Below are positions 28,054-36,947 of a DNA stretch of 64,000 nt, in pieces. Under the pieces are notes generated by a model that saw only the letters and a program-made list of their open reading frames with translations, made no database searches and had not been told where the DNA came from. The position numbers and the translations under genes were made by a program. Within the stretch, counting starts at the first letter, position 1. Each line of letters starts with the position of its first letter. Source of the DNA: CAVVDT01 sp963747005 (lineage in GTDB: Bacteria; Pseudomonadota; Alphaproteobacteria; Rhizobiales; Aestuariivirgaceae); NCBI GenBank assembly GCA_963747005.1, contig CAVVDT010000011.1:152544-216543 (forward strand), read 5' to 3'.

Positions 28054-29070
28054 CTATATACGCTCTCCTGCGCGATAGGCGGGAAAATAATTGCTTCCGA
28101 TCTGCTTTCTGTCTTTCGCAAGACGAGCATAGGCGTGGCGGTTGAGGATTTTCCCGCACAGGTAGACCATGCGCTCATTGCTTGAAAATCTCCGCTTGAA
28201 CACGCCAAGCCCGTCCGACGTGTCGGCTTCAATCCCCGACACGCCGCCCCAGCTCATCCACCTTGCCCGGCTGGCGAAATACTCGATCTCGAACACATTG
28301 AGTGCTGTCGATGCCCCGATACGATACCCGCGCGCGCTGTAGGCGGCGAGGTGGGCATAGACGACATCGCCCTGCATGAGGTCCACATGCATTCCAACAG
28401 TCAGATCTTCATGCACTGCGCGCATTACGACGGCGCCCGGTACACGGAAGAGCCGCCGGATGGCATCCTCTGATAGCGCCCTGACGCCGGCAAGAGAGTG
28501 CCGGCCGCTAAGCTCCAATTGCAGGGTGATCCACTCCTCCACCAGGTGCTGCGGGTTCTCCAGAACCTCAATCTCTAGCTGAGGTAGGAGTTTGTGCGCG
28601 CTTCGATAACGGCTTTTCGAAACGTAATCCTGTACGGGCAGACTCAGGTCAGCGATGTAATGCGGCTTGTAGGGGATCACATGATCGAACAGGCGGCGCA
28701 GGTGTTCCTCATCAAGAGGACAAAACGGGTCAGTGACCAGCGAGGCGCCAATCAGGTGATCGCTCAGCGCGTCGAGGTCGGCGCCGAGCCCTGCCCAGTT
28801 TCGACAGCAAAAAACGGGGTAGGGACCCATCGCGTCATGATGATCCGAGCCGGGGATAGCACGCTTCAGCAACCAGCCTCCCGATCGGGGCAATGGCAGG
28901 ACCGTGCCCCACTCAGCGAAGGATTCGGCATATTCCGCACTCAGATAACCAGGCATCGCACCTGCGGACCCCGCGCCGCGCAACGCTTTGCGCAAACGAG
29001 ACAAGAGTGGGACAATCTCACGATGACCATCCGGCTTAGCCTGCGTCCATGGGTTGCGAGATTGCGGCAT
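28054..29070 (-). CDS. FemAB/GNAT-like acyltransferase
   Basis: A 338-aa protein of the FemAB/BioF2-like branch of the GNAT fold. Diagnostic stretches are SRYRSAHKLLPQLEIEVLEN in the middle and, near the C-terminus, the block WGGVSGIEADTSDGLGVFKRRF, which resembles the conserved end of FemAB-like proteins. Such proteins transfer acyl or aminoacyl groups to amines, fitting acylation of the amino group installed by the neighbouring aminotransferase. The frame overlaps the aminotransferase stop by 35 bp; ATG 28956 is an alternative start that matches the domain edge better. Confidence 0.7.
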   Translation of the reverse strand: MPQSRNPWTQAKPDGHREIVPLLSRLRKALRGAGSAGAMPGYLSAEYAESFAEWGTVLPLPRSGGWLLKRAIPGSDHHDAMGPYPVFCCRNWAGLGADLDALSDHLIGASLVTDPFCPLDEEHLRRLFDHVIPYKPHYIADLSLPVQDYVSKSRYRSAHKLLPQLEIEVLENPQHLVEEWITLQLELSGRHSLAGVRALSEDAIRRLFRVPGAVVMRAVHEDLTVGMHVDLMQGDVVYAHLAAYSARGYRIGASTALNVFEIEYFASRARWMSWGGVSGIEADTSDGLGVFKRRFSSNERMVYLCGKILNRHAYARLAKDRKQIGSNYFPAYRAGERI

Positions 29071-30223
29071 TCCCGGCCTTCAAGCCAATCCCCCGCTCGA
29101 TGGCTTCGCCGATCCGCCCAATGTCTCTCGCATTGAGGTCAACCGACATGGGCAGGCCCAGCAGACCCTGAGCGAACGTCTCGGTCACGCCAAGGACATC
29201 GCGCCTGCATGCGCTGAAATAGTCATTGCTGTGAACGCCGACATTGTACCACAGACGATGTTCGATCCTGGCCTTGCGCAGATTTTCGCCCACCCGCCCC
29301 GTCTCGCCTGCATCTTTGCAGTGAAACAGAGCATAAACGGTGGAAATCTCAGGGGTCACGAACAGTCGCTGCTCGAGACCGGAACCTTTGGCCCAGCGCC
29401 GATAGCTGTTGGCGACCTCGCCCAGCCGGGTGAGTTTTTCGCTCCAGCCATCGAGTTCGGCGAGGCCGACGGCCGCATGATACTCGCTCATCTTGCCGTT
29501 GATGCTGGCGCACACACTGTTGCGATCCGCGCCAAAGCCGAAATTGAGGGCGCGCACGGTCGCTTCCGCCAGGGCCTTGTCGGTTGTCAGGACAGCGCCG
29601 CCTTCGCCACAGGCGAGAGACTTGGTGGCATGAAAGCTGAGGCAAACGGGAATCTCGCCCAGATGAGGCGACGGCCCGGCTGCCAGCCGGTCGCTGGCCG
29701 CGGCAGCATCGAAGACGACGGGAATACCCGTTTGGGCCCGGAATTCCAGCCATGGGGCTTGCGGCACCGGCCGACCATAGGGGGCGACGGGAATGACGAC
29801 GCCGAACTGCCCGATCATGGGGTGGTGCAAAAGGGCAAGTGGATTGAGCATCCATGTTTCGGGGTCGATGTCGGCGAGATAGATCTCGTAACCGCATAAC
29901 TCAGCCGCCGCTGCCGTGGCAACGAAAGTATAGGCCGGCATCAACGCCAGCCGCCGGCCGGTTCGCGCCCGCCCGGCCGCCGCCAGTACCGCTCCGACCA
30001 GGGCTGCGGTACCCGACGCTGCCGAATGGATCATAAGTCCGGGCAGGCCGAAAGTCGTCGCCAGGCGCTGCTCGAATTCCGCCACCAGCGGGCCGTAGTT
30101 GGAATAGATGCGCGCTGTATCGATGCGCTGCAGATAAGGCGCCAGCCGCGCGGCATCGGGCAGCAGCGGTCGCATGACCCGGATGGCGCTCTCGCCTTCG
30201 GCAATGAAATCATGCAGCTTCAT
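29036..30223 (-). CDS. DegT/DnrJ/EryC1-type sugar aminotransferase
   Basis: A PLP enzyme of 395 aa that transfers an amino group to a keto-sugar nucleotide. The PLP-lysine is K201 in SFHATKSLACGEGG and the pyridine-nitrogen aspartate is D172 in FDAAAA. The glycine-rich GEGGAVLTTD and the N-terminal IYSNYGPLVAEFE also fit the family. The start at ATG 30223 is where family homology begins. It lies within a minus-strand set after a WbpM-type 4,6-dehydratase and an SqdB-like SDR. This gives the logical order dehydration, amination, then acylation or N-methylation. Confidence 0.88.
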   Translation of the reverse strand: MKLHDFIAEGESAIRVMRPLLPDAARLAPYLQRIDTARIYSNYGPLVAEFEQRLATTFGLPGLMIHSAASGTAALVGAVLAAAGRARTGRRLALMPAYTFVATAAAAELCGYEIYLADIDPETWMLNPLALLHHPMIGQFGVVIPVAPYGRPVPQAPWLEFRAQTGIPVVFDAAAASDRLAAGPSPHLGEIPVCLSFHATKSLACGEGGAVLTTDKALAEATVRALNFGFGADRNSVCASINGKMSEYHAAVGLAELDGWSEKLTRLGEVANSYRRWAKGSGLEQRLFVTPEISTVYALFHCKDAGETGRVGENLRKARIEHRLWYNVGVHSNDYFSACRRDVLGVTETFAQGLLGLPMSVDLNARDIGRIGEAIERGIGLKAGNAAISQPMDAG

Positions 30224-30287
30224 TTCGCCGTCCCGCCCATGCCCTAACTCCAGATCGCCGGCTCTGCCCCATTGGCCGGCAGGCATC

Positions 30288-31436
30288 TCAGTTCCACGAG
30301 ACGCGGGGATGGATGCGCGCCACATCGATATTGTCCCTCAGCGATGCCGCATAGTCGAGCATCTCCGCCAGCACATCGTCGGTCAGAGGATGGGGCTTCA
30401 GACCCAGCGACTTGAAGCCGCTGATCTGCGGATTGTAGTAGTGCTCTTCTTTTTCCTTGCGCGGATTGGCAATCGGCCTGACCTCGGCGGCGATGCCGGC
30501 GCCACCTGCAACCTCTTTGACCCGCTCGGCCAGTTGCATGACCGAAAAGGTCTCGGTGAACTGGTTGAGGATGCGCAGTTCGCCGTCGGCCGGGGGCTTG
30601 GTGACGGCAAGGTCCAGGCATTGCAGCGTGTCGATCAGGTTGAGGTAGCCACGCACCTGGCCCCCCTTGCCGTAGACGGTGAGGGGAACGCCGGCGGCCG
30701 CCTGCACGATGAAACGGTTGAGCACGGTGCCGAACAGATCGTCGTAATGAAAGCCAGGTAGCAGGCGCCGGTCTTGCCGGGTCTGATCGGTGAAAATCCC
30801 GTAGACGGGCCCCTGCATCAGATCAGTGCACTTGAGGCCCCAGGTCCGGACGTAGAACCAGATGAGATCGGTATCGAGCACTTTGGTGGTGTGATAGAGG
30901 CTACCCGCCTGGCGCGGGAACAAGAAGCGGTCAGAGCGACCCTTGTGGTTGATGTCGATCCAGCCTTCCTCGATGTCGATGTCGGGGGTGCCGTATTCGC
31001 CCATGGTGCCCAGCTTGATCAGGTGGCATTGAGGGGCGCATTCATGGATCGCCCAGAGCACGTTCAAAGTGGTGTTGGTGTTGTTGTTCAGCGTGTAGCG
31101 GGCGGTCTCGTAATTCATCATCGAATAGGGAGCCGAGGGCTGTTCGGCCAGGTGAATGGCGGCATCGGGCGCGAACGCGCTGACGGTGCCACGCAAGAAC
31201 GCATAGTCGGTGCAATCCCCGATCGAGATCTCGATGGCGTGGTTGCTGCTGCTTTCGAATATCTTCACGCGCTCATCGAGGTCGGGTGGGAAATTGAGCG
31301 GTAGCGAATTGGTCTCGGCCGCGATGCGCCGGTGCGCATAGTTGTCGACCACCGCCACCCGATGACCGGCGGTGGCGAAATGCATGGCCGCCGGCCACCC
31401 CAGGTAACCGTCGCCACCCAGGATCAGGATGCGCAT
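30288..31436 (-). CDS. SqdB/SQD1-like NAD-dependent sugar epimerase
   Basis: A 382-aa extended SDR. MRILILGGDGYLGWPAAMHF is the characteristic start of UDP-sulfoquinovose synthase-like proteins, in which W follows the glycine-rich loop. The catalytic triad candidates are T144 (GTMGEYG), Y181 and K185 (GSLYHTTK), and TDLMQGPVYGIFTDQT fits the same family. True SqdB makes UDP-sulfoquinovose for sulfolipid. Here it sits inside a surface amino-sugar cluster one base from the next gene, and no SqdX-type transferase is seen, so it may have a different UDP-sugar product. Confidence 0.8.
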   Translation of the reverse strand: MRILILGGDGYLGWPAAMHFATAGHRVAVVDNYAHRRIAAETNSLPLNFPPDLDERVKIFESSSNHAIEISIGDCTDYAFLRGTVSAFAPDAAIHLAEQPSAPYSMMNYETARYTLNNNTNTTLNVLWAIHECAPQCHLIKLGTMGEYGTPDIDIEEGWIDINHKGRSDRFLFPRQAGSLYHTTKVLDTDLIWFYVRTWGLKCTDLMQGPVYGIFTDQTRQDRRLLPGFHYDDLFGTVLNRFIVQAAAGVPLTVYGKGGQVRGYLNLIDTLQCLDLAVTKPPADGELRILNQFTETFSVMQLAERVKEVAGGAGIAAEVRPIANPRKEKEEHYYNPQISGFKSLGLKPHPLTDDVLAEMLDYAASLRDNIDVARIHPRVSWN

Positions 31437-31437
31437 A

Positions 31438-32652
31438 TCACCTGTCCGTCAGGATTGCCGGCGTTTGCGGAGCAGGACCGTGCGGCTCTTCCCTGACGTC
31501 GACAGCCATCGGCGTCCTCGCACGCCGCGAGGCGACGGGCGGTGCCATCTCCGCCAGCTTGTCGCGCAGTTTCAGGCGGGTACGCGCCGCAACCGGCAGT
31601 AAATCCGCCTGTTCCAGAAACGCCTGAACTTCATCCTCGTCGAGATGCTGCTGCGAGGCTGAGTCATAAGGCCTATCGATCGGTCCGATGCCGCCCAGCA
31701 AAGGATAATCGCCCGCTGTGACCGAGCCGATATCGATGGACGGCGGCAACACCACAATGTAGTCGCGGGTCGAAATGGAACGCAGACATTCCGCCGCCGT
31801 CACCAGTTCCTCCGACAGCTTTTCGCCGGGGCGCTCCATGCAGATCTTGATATCGATGCCGGCTGGTATGCGTCCATAGGCCGGAGCGATCAGGTTCCGC
31901 AAGACGACAGCCAGCGTCTGGATGCGCATGGCCTGCATGCGGGTCACGAAGATCTCGCCCAGGTGGGCGCTCATCATCGAATCGATCACCAGCCTGCCGG
32001 CGTCCTCGATCGACATGAAGAACCGCGTCATTTCGGGCGAAGTGAGGGTGATGGGCCCGCCTTCGCGGATTTGCTTGCTGAACAGCGGAATGACCGAACC
32101 GCGACTGCCGGCGATATTGCCGAACCGGGTACAGGCAATCACCGTATGGCCGTTGCTCTTGTGGGCCGTCAGGGCGATCCTTTCGCCAATCAGCTTGGAC
32201 GCCCCCATCACATTGCCGGGACTGACAGCCTTGTCCGAGCTGGTGAACACCACCCGGTCGGCCCGATGGTGGATGGCGGAATCGATGACGTTGCCGAGAC
32301 CGCGGATGTTGACATCGACCGCCGCCCACGGCGAGGTTTCGCAACTGGGGACATGCTTGACCGCCGCGGCATGGAAGATCAACTGCGCCCCCATGAGGCA
32401 GCGGTCGACCTGCTCGCGCTTGGTGATGTCGCAATGCAGCGGCCTGATGCGACGATCCCCGGCAAACACCTGGGACAGGTCGTAGAGGCCGTTCTCGTCA
32501 TTATCCAGCGCGCGCAATTCGCGTAAGGGAAGGCCGATCAACTGTTTGATCAACTCGCGTCCCACGCTGCCGGCGGCGCCGGTAACGCACACGACACGAT
32601 CACGAAAAAAATCACTTCGTGGTTCCAATGTGTTACTCACAACACCAAGCAC
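31438..32652 (-). CDS. UDP-GlcNAc 4,6-dehydratase-like protein, WbpM/CapD type
   Basis: A 404-aa SDR without membrane helices. The Rossmann loop is VTGAAGSVGREL (residues 23-34). The active-site region reads TSSDKA and M149-G-A-S-K153, with Met in place of the usual SDR tyrosine, a feature of the WbpM/CapD subgroup of 4,6-dehydratases rather than PseB. FGNIAGSRGSVIPLF and EMTRFFMSIEDA are also typical. It probably makes a UDP-4-keto-6-deoxy-hexosamine for the aminotransferase. The first codon is GTG at 32652; GTG 32640 has better ribosome-site spacing. First gene of the minus-strand set. Confidence 0.85.
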   Translation of the reverse strand: MLGVVSNTLEPRSDFFRDRVVCVTGAAGSVGRELIKQLIGLPLRELRALDNDENGLYDLSQVFAGDRRIRPLHCDITKREQVDRCLMGAQLIFHAAAVKHVPSCETSPWAAVDVNIRGLGNVIDSAIHHRADRVVFTSSDKAVSPGNVMGASKLIGERIALTAHKSNGHTVIACTRFGNIAGSRGSVIPLFSKQIREGGPITLTSPEMTRFFMSIEDAGRLVIDSMMSAHLGEIFVTRMQAMRIQTLAVVLRNLIAPAYGRIPAGIDIKICMERPGEKLSEELVTAAECLRSISTRDYIVVLPPSIDIGSVTAGDYPLLGGIGPIDRPYDSASQQHLDEDEVQAFLEQADLLPVAARTRLKLRDKLAEMAPPVASRRARTPMAVDVREEPHGPAPQTPAILTDR

Positions 32653-33030
32653 CCTCAGTACGCGGATTGCGGGAAATTGATTGCATTTAATTCAATAGTT
32701 GGCAAGCAGCACCGAGCTTTACGTAAATATTGGTTAGTTTTTATCGTCGTTAGATTGCATAATTCTGGTATTGCAACTAAAGAGAGTATTTTATGACCTG
32801 TGGTGATTTCAGGGCTGCGGCTGTTCAGGCCGTGCATCCGGCTTGCAACTTCAATGGCAGGCAATGCAGTATTGAACCCGCGCGGAAATGGCACGGATGC
32901 CTGCCGGCAAGCGGGTGAGGGAAGGGGGCCGGCGCAATTGGACTTTATGCGATACGGCACCATGGAACCGCTTGTCGTCACAAGCCGGGTTGAGCGGTCA
33001 CGACCGCCACGGCGGGGAAAGACTGGATAG
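32653..33030. promoter_or_regulatory. Divergent AT-rich intergenic region
   Basis: These 378 bp separate the minus-strand sugar set from the plus-strand glycosyltransferase. Positions about 32680-32800 are strikingly AT-rich for this genome (ATTGCATTTAATTCAATAG, TAAATATTGGTTAGTTTTTA), as expected for divergent promoters. I cannot place -35/-10 boxes with confidence. No gene is supported here. Confidence 0.45.
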
Positions 33031-34167
33031 ATGCAGCATGTCGTCTTTTACGAACCCCGCTATGTAGAGGACAAGCACACCATCTGGTCGCTGCGTGGCG
33101 GCTACAAGTACAAGAGCATCCTGGGCGATTTGCACAACCGCGCGCGGCTGACCATTCTGATGAGCCGCCTGCCGCCCGAAAACGATCCTCATCGCCTGGA
33201 ACTCGCGGAGGATTACGGTATCGAATTCGCCAAACTGGATTCAGACGAGTTGCTCAACCCGCGGCTCGCTTCCCGCCATGTCGCCGAACTCTCTCAAGCC
33301 CTGCGGGAACTGAGGCCCGATATCATCTCGAACCTGAATGGTCGCGGCATCGGCTTCTGCTACGCCATGGCCAACGCCGCCCGATATCTGGGCATTGACT
33401 ATGTCATGCGGCTGGGCGGCAACGATCTCGAGGCACGCGGCGAAAAGGCCGAGAAGATGCAGAAGCCGCTATGGGGTACGCGCCAGTATTACCAACGGCT
33501 GGTGCAGGAACGTCTGGCGACCAACGTGTCGAGCCGTGTCATCGTGATGTCCAAGCGCGAGCACCAGCGCGTCGCCGGCATGATGCTCCACCCGGACAAG
33601 CTGGCCATATGCTTTCGCGGCGTCGATCAGCAACACTTTCGTCCTCTGGCCGGCAAGACACCGGATCGCTGCCGACGCTTCCTGTTTGTCGGCAGGCGCA
33701 GCCTGGAAAAGGGCTATGATGTGCTGGAGGACGCCATGGACATCCTGGCAACCAGTGCCCCCAGCCTGACGGCCACCATGGCCGGCACCTTCGACGAGGG
33801 CGAAGTCGGCAACCGGCGCTATGCGGGTTTTGTCGACTACGAAGACCTGCCGGCGCTCTACAACGACCATGACGCGCTGGTGGTTTGCTCGCGATCCGAA
33901 GGATTCCCGCAGGTGATCATGGAGGCTATGTCTTGCGGGCTGCCCTGCATCCTCACACGAAGCATATTCCGTCATGACTTCAAGGATGGCGAGACCGCGT
34001 TGTTGAGCGATATCTCCCCCCAGGCCATGGCTGACGCCATGCAGCGACTGGCCGATGACGATGATCTCTACCGACGGCTCGCCGCCAACGCGCTCGCCCT
34101 GGCGAAGGCGGATTTCGGCGAGGCGTACAATCGCGCCCGCTATCATGATGTTCTACTGGGGAATTGA
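33031..34167 (+). CDS. Family 4-type glycosyltransferase
   Basis: A 378-aa GT-B protein. The donor-binding C-terminal half shows RFLFVGRRSLEKGYDVLEDA, FVDYEDLPALYNDHDALVVCS and the E-x7-E block RSEGFPQVIMEAMSCGLPC. The N-terminal half contains LGGNDLEARG and VIVMSKREHQRV. There is no signal peptide or membrane segment, so it acts on the cytoplasmic face. GGGGAAAG lies about ten bases before ATG 33031. It is followed after six bases by the next gene, so it probably leads a three-gene unit. Confidence 0.87.
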   Translation: MQHVVFYEPRYVEDKHTIWSLRGGYKYKSILGDLHNRARLTILMSRLPPENDPHRLELAEDYGIEFAKLDSDELLNPRLASRHVAELSQALRELRPDIISNLNGRGIGFCYAMANAARYLGIDYVMRLGGNDLEARGEKAEKMQKPLWGTRQYYQRLVQERLATNVSSRVIVMSKREHQRVAGMMLHPDKLAICFRGVDQQHFRPLAGKTPDRCRRFLFVGRRSLEKGYDVLEDAMDILATSAPSLTATMAGTFDEGEVGNRRYAGFVDYEDLPALYNDHDALVVCSRSEGFPQVIMEAMSCGLPCILTRSIFRHDFKDGETALLSDISPQAMADAMQRLADDDDLYRRLAANALALAKADFGEAYNRARYHDVLLGN

Positions 34168-34173
34168 GCGGCC

Positions 34174-35442
34174 ATGGCTCAGCAGCGCCGCAAGACCTGG
34201 CTCACGTCGTTGTGGATATGCGATGCTGAAGACATCGAGCAGCAACACGGGCGCGACAAGCCCGCATGGACCACGGTGTGTGGACCGCTGACCATCCTCG
34301 CGCGCTCGCAGCGCGCCTTCGACCTGCTCCAGACGGCCCCTCTTGGCGCATCCTGGCCGGTTACTGTTCGTCTCGCCGGCAACCGCGAGGAGACCGGCCA
34401 CCAGTTGGGCCGCTTTGCCGCCACGGCCAACGCGCCTTATGTGCATGTCGTCGCTGGTACTTTCGATTACGATTCAGACATGGCCGACCTGCTGCGCGAG
34501 GAACTGGCCGCAACTCCCCGCGACCTCATCGCCGTCGATTGCGCGCGCATCAATTGCGAGGCCTATTCCTTTCCCGCCCGCAGCCTGTGCTCTCGCTTTG
34601 GCTTGGCCACCGGGCGCGACCTGTCATTGTCCGATCCCCCGCTCGACAGCCTTGTTTTCGCGCGCGGTGGCTTCGTCGAAGCCGTCAACCAGTTGATGCG
34701 TGTGCCACCCGATGCCGGCTGGCTGGCGCTCGCGCTGGCTGGTGTACTGGCTGCGCAGGCGCCGCCGGTCGCTGTTCCGCTGCTGCTGGGATCGTGGGCC
34801 GCCGCTGCGCCGATCGGCGACGGTGCCGGCTGGAGTGCCCATGCGGCGGGCCTCGTTGCCGGCGTGCTGACCGAGGCCGCGGACGCAAGATCGGACAAAA
34901 AAGCGGCGCGCCGGCTTGTCGATCTTGCGCGACTGCTGATGCTCGTGCCGGTGATGCACCGGGAAATGAGCGACTATGTCGAAGAGCGCGCTGCCCGCCT
35001 CGCTCCCGGGTTGGTCGCCGGTGCCCTCGTTGAGGCGGCGCAGCACGACCAGGGCTTGCTCGAGCTTTACATTCACCTCTGCGATGCGCTGTTGCTTGAA
35101 GGTCCGGATACGTTGGAGCTCACTGCCGAGGACTGTGCGGCCTATTTACGCCAACAACTGCTCGACCTGGCCGCCCTCGAACACGGGAGTGTACTCGCGG
35201 CAATCGCCGGCCAGGTCGCGCGTGGCAAAATCGACGAAGCCTCACCTGATCCCGTTCGGGCGCGCCTGCGCGACATGGCGATGAGGTTGAAGCAGGCGAA
35301 CGTAGAAAAGAGGATGCTGCGCGCTGCCGCCGCCACCGCCAACGATGCGCTGCAAATGGAGCAGTTCAGGTTGCGCCAGGAACGCGCCAGATATGAGAGA
35401 CTGCAGGATCAGGAACTCTTCGCACCGCGGATCGACGAGTGA
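34174..35442 (+). CDS. Protein of unknown function in glycan locus
   Basis: A 422-aa protein with its start six bases after the glycosyltransferase stop. Residues about 1-170 look alpha/beta and include VHVVAGTFDYDSDMADLLREEL and DLIAVDCARINCEAYSFPAR, which could be a degenerate GT-A-like sugar-nucleotide region. The central part is alanine-rich and helical. The last 70 residues are charged and helix-forming (MRLKQANVEKRMLRAAA), with coiled-coil character. No known catalytic motif is visible. Its partner may be the following coiled-coil protein. Confidence 0.6.
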   Translation: MAQQRRKTWLTSLWICDAEDIEQQHGRDKPAWTTVCGPLTILARSQRAFDLLQTAPLGASWPVTVRLAGNREETGHQLGRFAATANAPYVHVVAGTFDYDSDMADLLREELAATPRDLIAVDCARINCEAYSFPARSLCSRFGLATGRDLSLSDPPLDSLVFARGGFVEAVNQLMRVPPDAGWLALALAGVLAAQAPPVAVPLLLGSWAAAAPIGDGAGWSAHAAGLVAGVLTEAADARSDKKAARRLVDLARLLMLVPVMHREMSDYVEERAARLAPGLVAGALVEAAQHDQGLLELYIHLCDALLLEGPDTLELTAEDCAAYLRQQLLDLAALEHGSVLAAIAGQVARGKIDEASPDPVRARLRDMAMRLKQANVEKRMLRAAAATANDALQMEQFRLRQERARYERLQDQELFAPRIDE

Positions 35443-35484
35443 TGCCGCAACACGGAGCAATGTTTTCATCGACCGGGAGTTGTC

Positions 35485-36906
35485 ATGGCCGCAGAAGAAA
35501 AGACTGACCAGTCGCCGCAAGCCACCGCCGCGGGTCTGGACAAGGAGCTGGCCTGGCTTCGCCAGCGCGTCGCGGAACTGGAGGGCGTGGTCGAGGAAAA
35601 TCTCGCACTGACCCGCCGCATCGCCAGTATCGAGATCGAGAGCGAGCGACTGCAAGCGGCCTTGGCGCGCGGCACCGGCAAGGACCTGATCGAGCCCCAG
35701 GTGACGGCCGCCCCGTCCTCGCAACCCGCCCCGGTCGTGCCATGGGGCAACGCAATGCCGGTCACCACCGGCGATGAAGATGAGTGGCCGGTGCCCAGGG
35801 CCGAACTTGCCAGCGTCATCGAAGGCCGGCGCGACCGGCCGCGGACCGGACCGCTGGTGCTGCTGGTGGGCGAGATGGAATACTGCAGCGGCACCGGCCC
35901 CAGTCTGGCGCACATCGACATCCGCGATATTCTCTACGGCCTGCCCGATGGTGTAGCCGTCGCCATGCTGGCACTCCGCTCGCGGGAGATGCCGGCCCAG
36001 CGCCTGCCCGAGTCGAACCTGCTGGATGGGATCGATGTGATCCAGACCGGCTGGCCCGGACCGCGTGAGGTGGCCGAACTGCTGACGGCCATCGCCCCCG
36101 ATGTCATCATCAACATCGGGCCGCTGGGACCGCTATTGAGGCTCTTCCGCCATGTACCCGCAACCCTGGCTCCGGCCATGGCGCTCAACCTGGCGCACGG
36201 GGAATGCGGCTATCTTCCCGTCGAGGCCATCGCCTCGACGCTTGCCGGTGCGGGCCTGGCGCTGGTCACGACGCAGATCGAACGCGACATGCTGGCTGCC
36301 GCGGGTTTTGCTGGCGAGTCGGTCATCTATCACCATGGCGTCAATGCGCAGCGCACCGAATTTTCCGGCATCGAGGGCAGGCTGGGCCTGCTGGCACTTC
36401 TCGATAGCGCCGGCCCGCGTTCCATCGCCCTGACCGGGCACCTGGCGCAACGTCTCGCGGCATCCGGCATGGCGCTCTCCGCGCTTGGAGATCTAGCCGG
36501 CGAGCCGCATGAGCAGCAATTCATTACCGTGGGCAGCGAGCGCGTGACCGATGTCCTCGACGCGATCCGCGACGCCTCCGCGGTCCTCATGCCCCCCGAT
36601 GCCACGTGGTTGCCGCAGTCGCTGCAGGTGGCCATGGCCATGGGCAAGATCTGCCTCCTGCCCGAGGCGACGTTTTCCGACCATGGTCCGGAGGCGTTGC
36701 CCGGCATCCGCTATCCCGTCGAAACCGGCAAGGCGGTGCGCGTCATCACCGATACCCTCGATAACCGGAAGAAGCACGCCGAACTTGCGACCCGGACAGC
36801 CGCCTACGCATCCGAACACTTCCGCCGCAGCATTGGCCGAAAGGTTCTGGTGGACGCCCTTGGCAAGCGCCTGGCGACACGCCCGTCACCTGCTCCGGCA
36901 GGCTGA
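35485..36906 (+). CDS. Coiled-coil protein with GT-B-like domain, function unknown
   Basis: A 473-aa protein; GGGAG precedes ATG 35485. Residues about 20-70 form an N-terminal coiled coil (DKELAWLRQRVAELEGVVEE). The remainder looks like two Rossmann-type halves resembling a GT-B glycosyltransferase: PLVLLVGEMEYCSGTGPSL, APDVIINIGPLGPLLRLF, then LVTTQIERDMLAAAGFAGES and ASAVLMPPDATWLPQSLQVAM. The usual E-x7-E donor motif is absent, so it may be a divergent or inactive transferase. Both this and the preceding protein carry coiled coils, suggesting a complex. Confidence 0.55.
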   Translation: MAAEEKTDQSPQATAAGLDKELAWLRQRVAELEGVVEENLALTRRIASIEIESERLQAALARGTGKDLIEPQVTAAPSSQPAPVVPWGNAMPVTTGDEDEWPVPRAELASVIEGRRDRPRTGPLVLLVGEMEYCSGTGPSLAHIDIRDILYGLPDGVAVAMLALRSREMPAQRLPESNLLDGIDVIQTGWPGPREVAELLTAIAPDVIINIGPLGPLLRLFRHVPATLAPAMALNLAHGECGYLPVEAIASTLAGAGLALVTTQIERDMLAAAGFAGESVIYHHGVNAQRTEFSGIEGRLGLLALLDSAGPRSIALTGHLAQRLAASGMALSALGDLAGEPHEQQFITVGSERVTDVLDAIRDASAVLMPPDATWLPQSLQVAMAMGKICLLPEATFSDHGPEALPGIRYPVETGKAVRVITDTLDNRKKHAELATRTAAYASEHFRRSIGRKVLVDALGKRLATRPSPAPAG

Positions 36907-36947
36907 TCCGGCGCCGCCAGTGGCGCCCCTGTCCGGCCAACGCTCTC

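Noticed and set aside
30288..31436. Firm assignment as sulfolipid gene sqdB
   Set aside because: Family likeness is clear, but context is a surface amino-sugar set and no sulfolipid transferase is visible.
36907..36947. Intrinsic terminator GGCGCCGCCAGTGGCGCC
   Set aside because: Only a 6-bp stem and no U-run on either strand; too weak to call.
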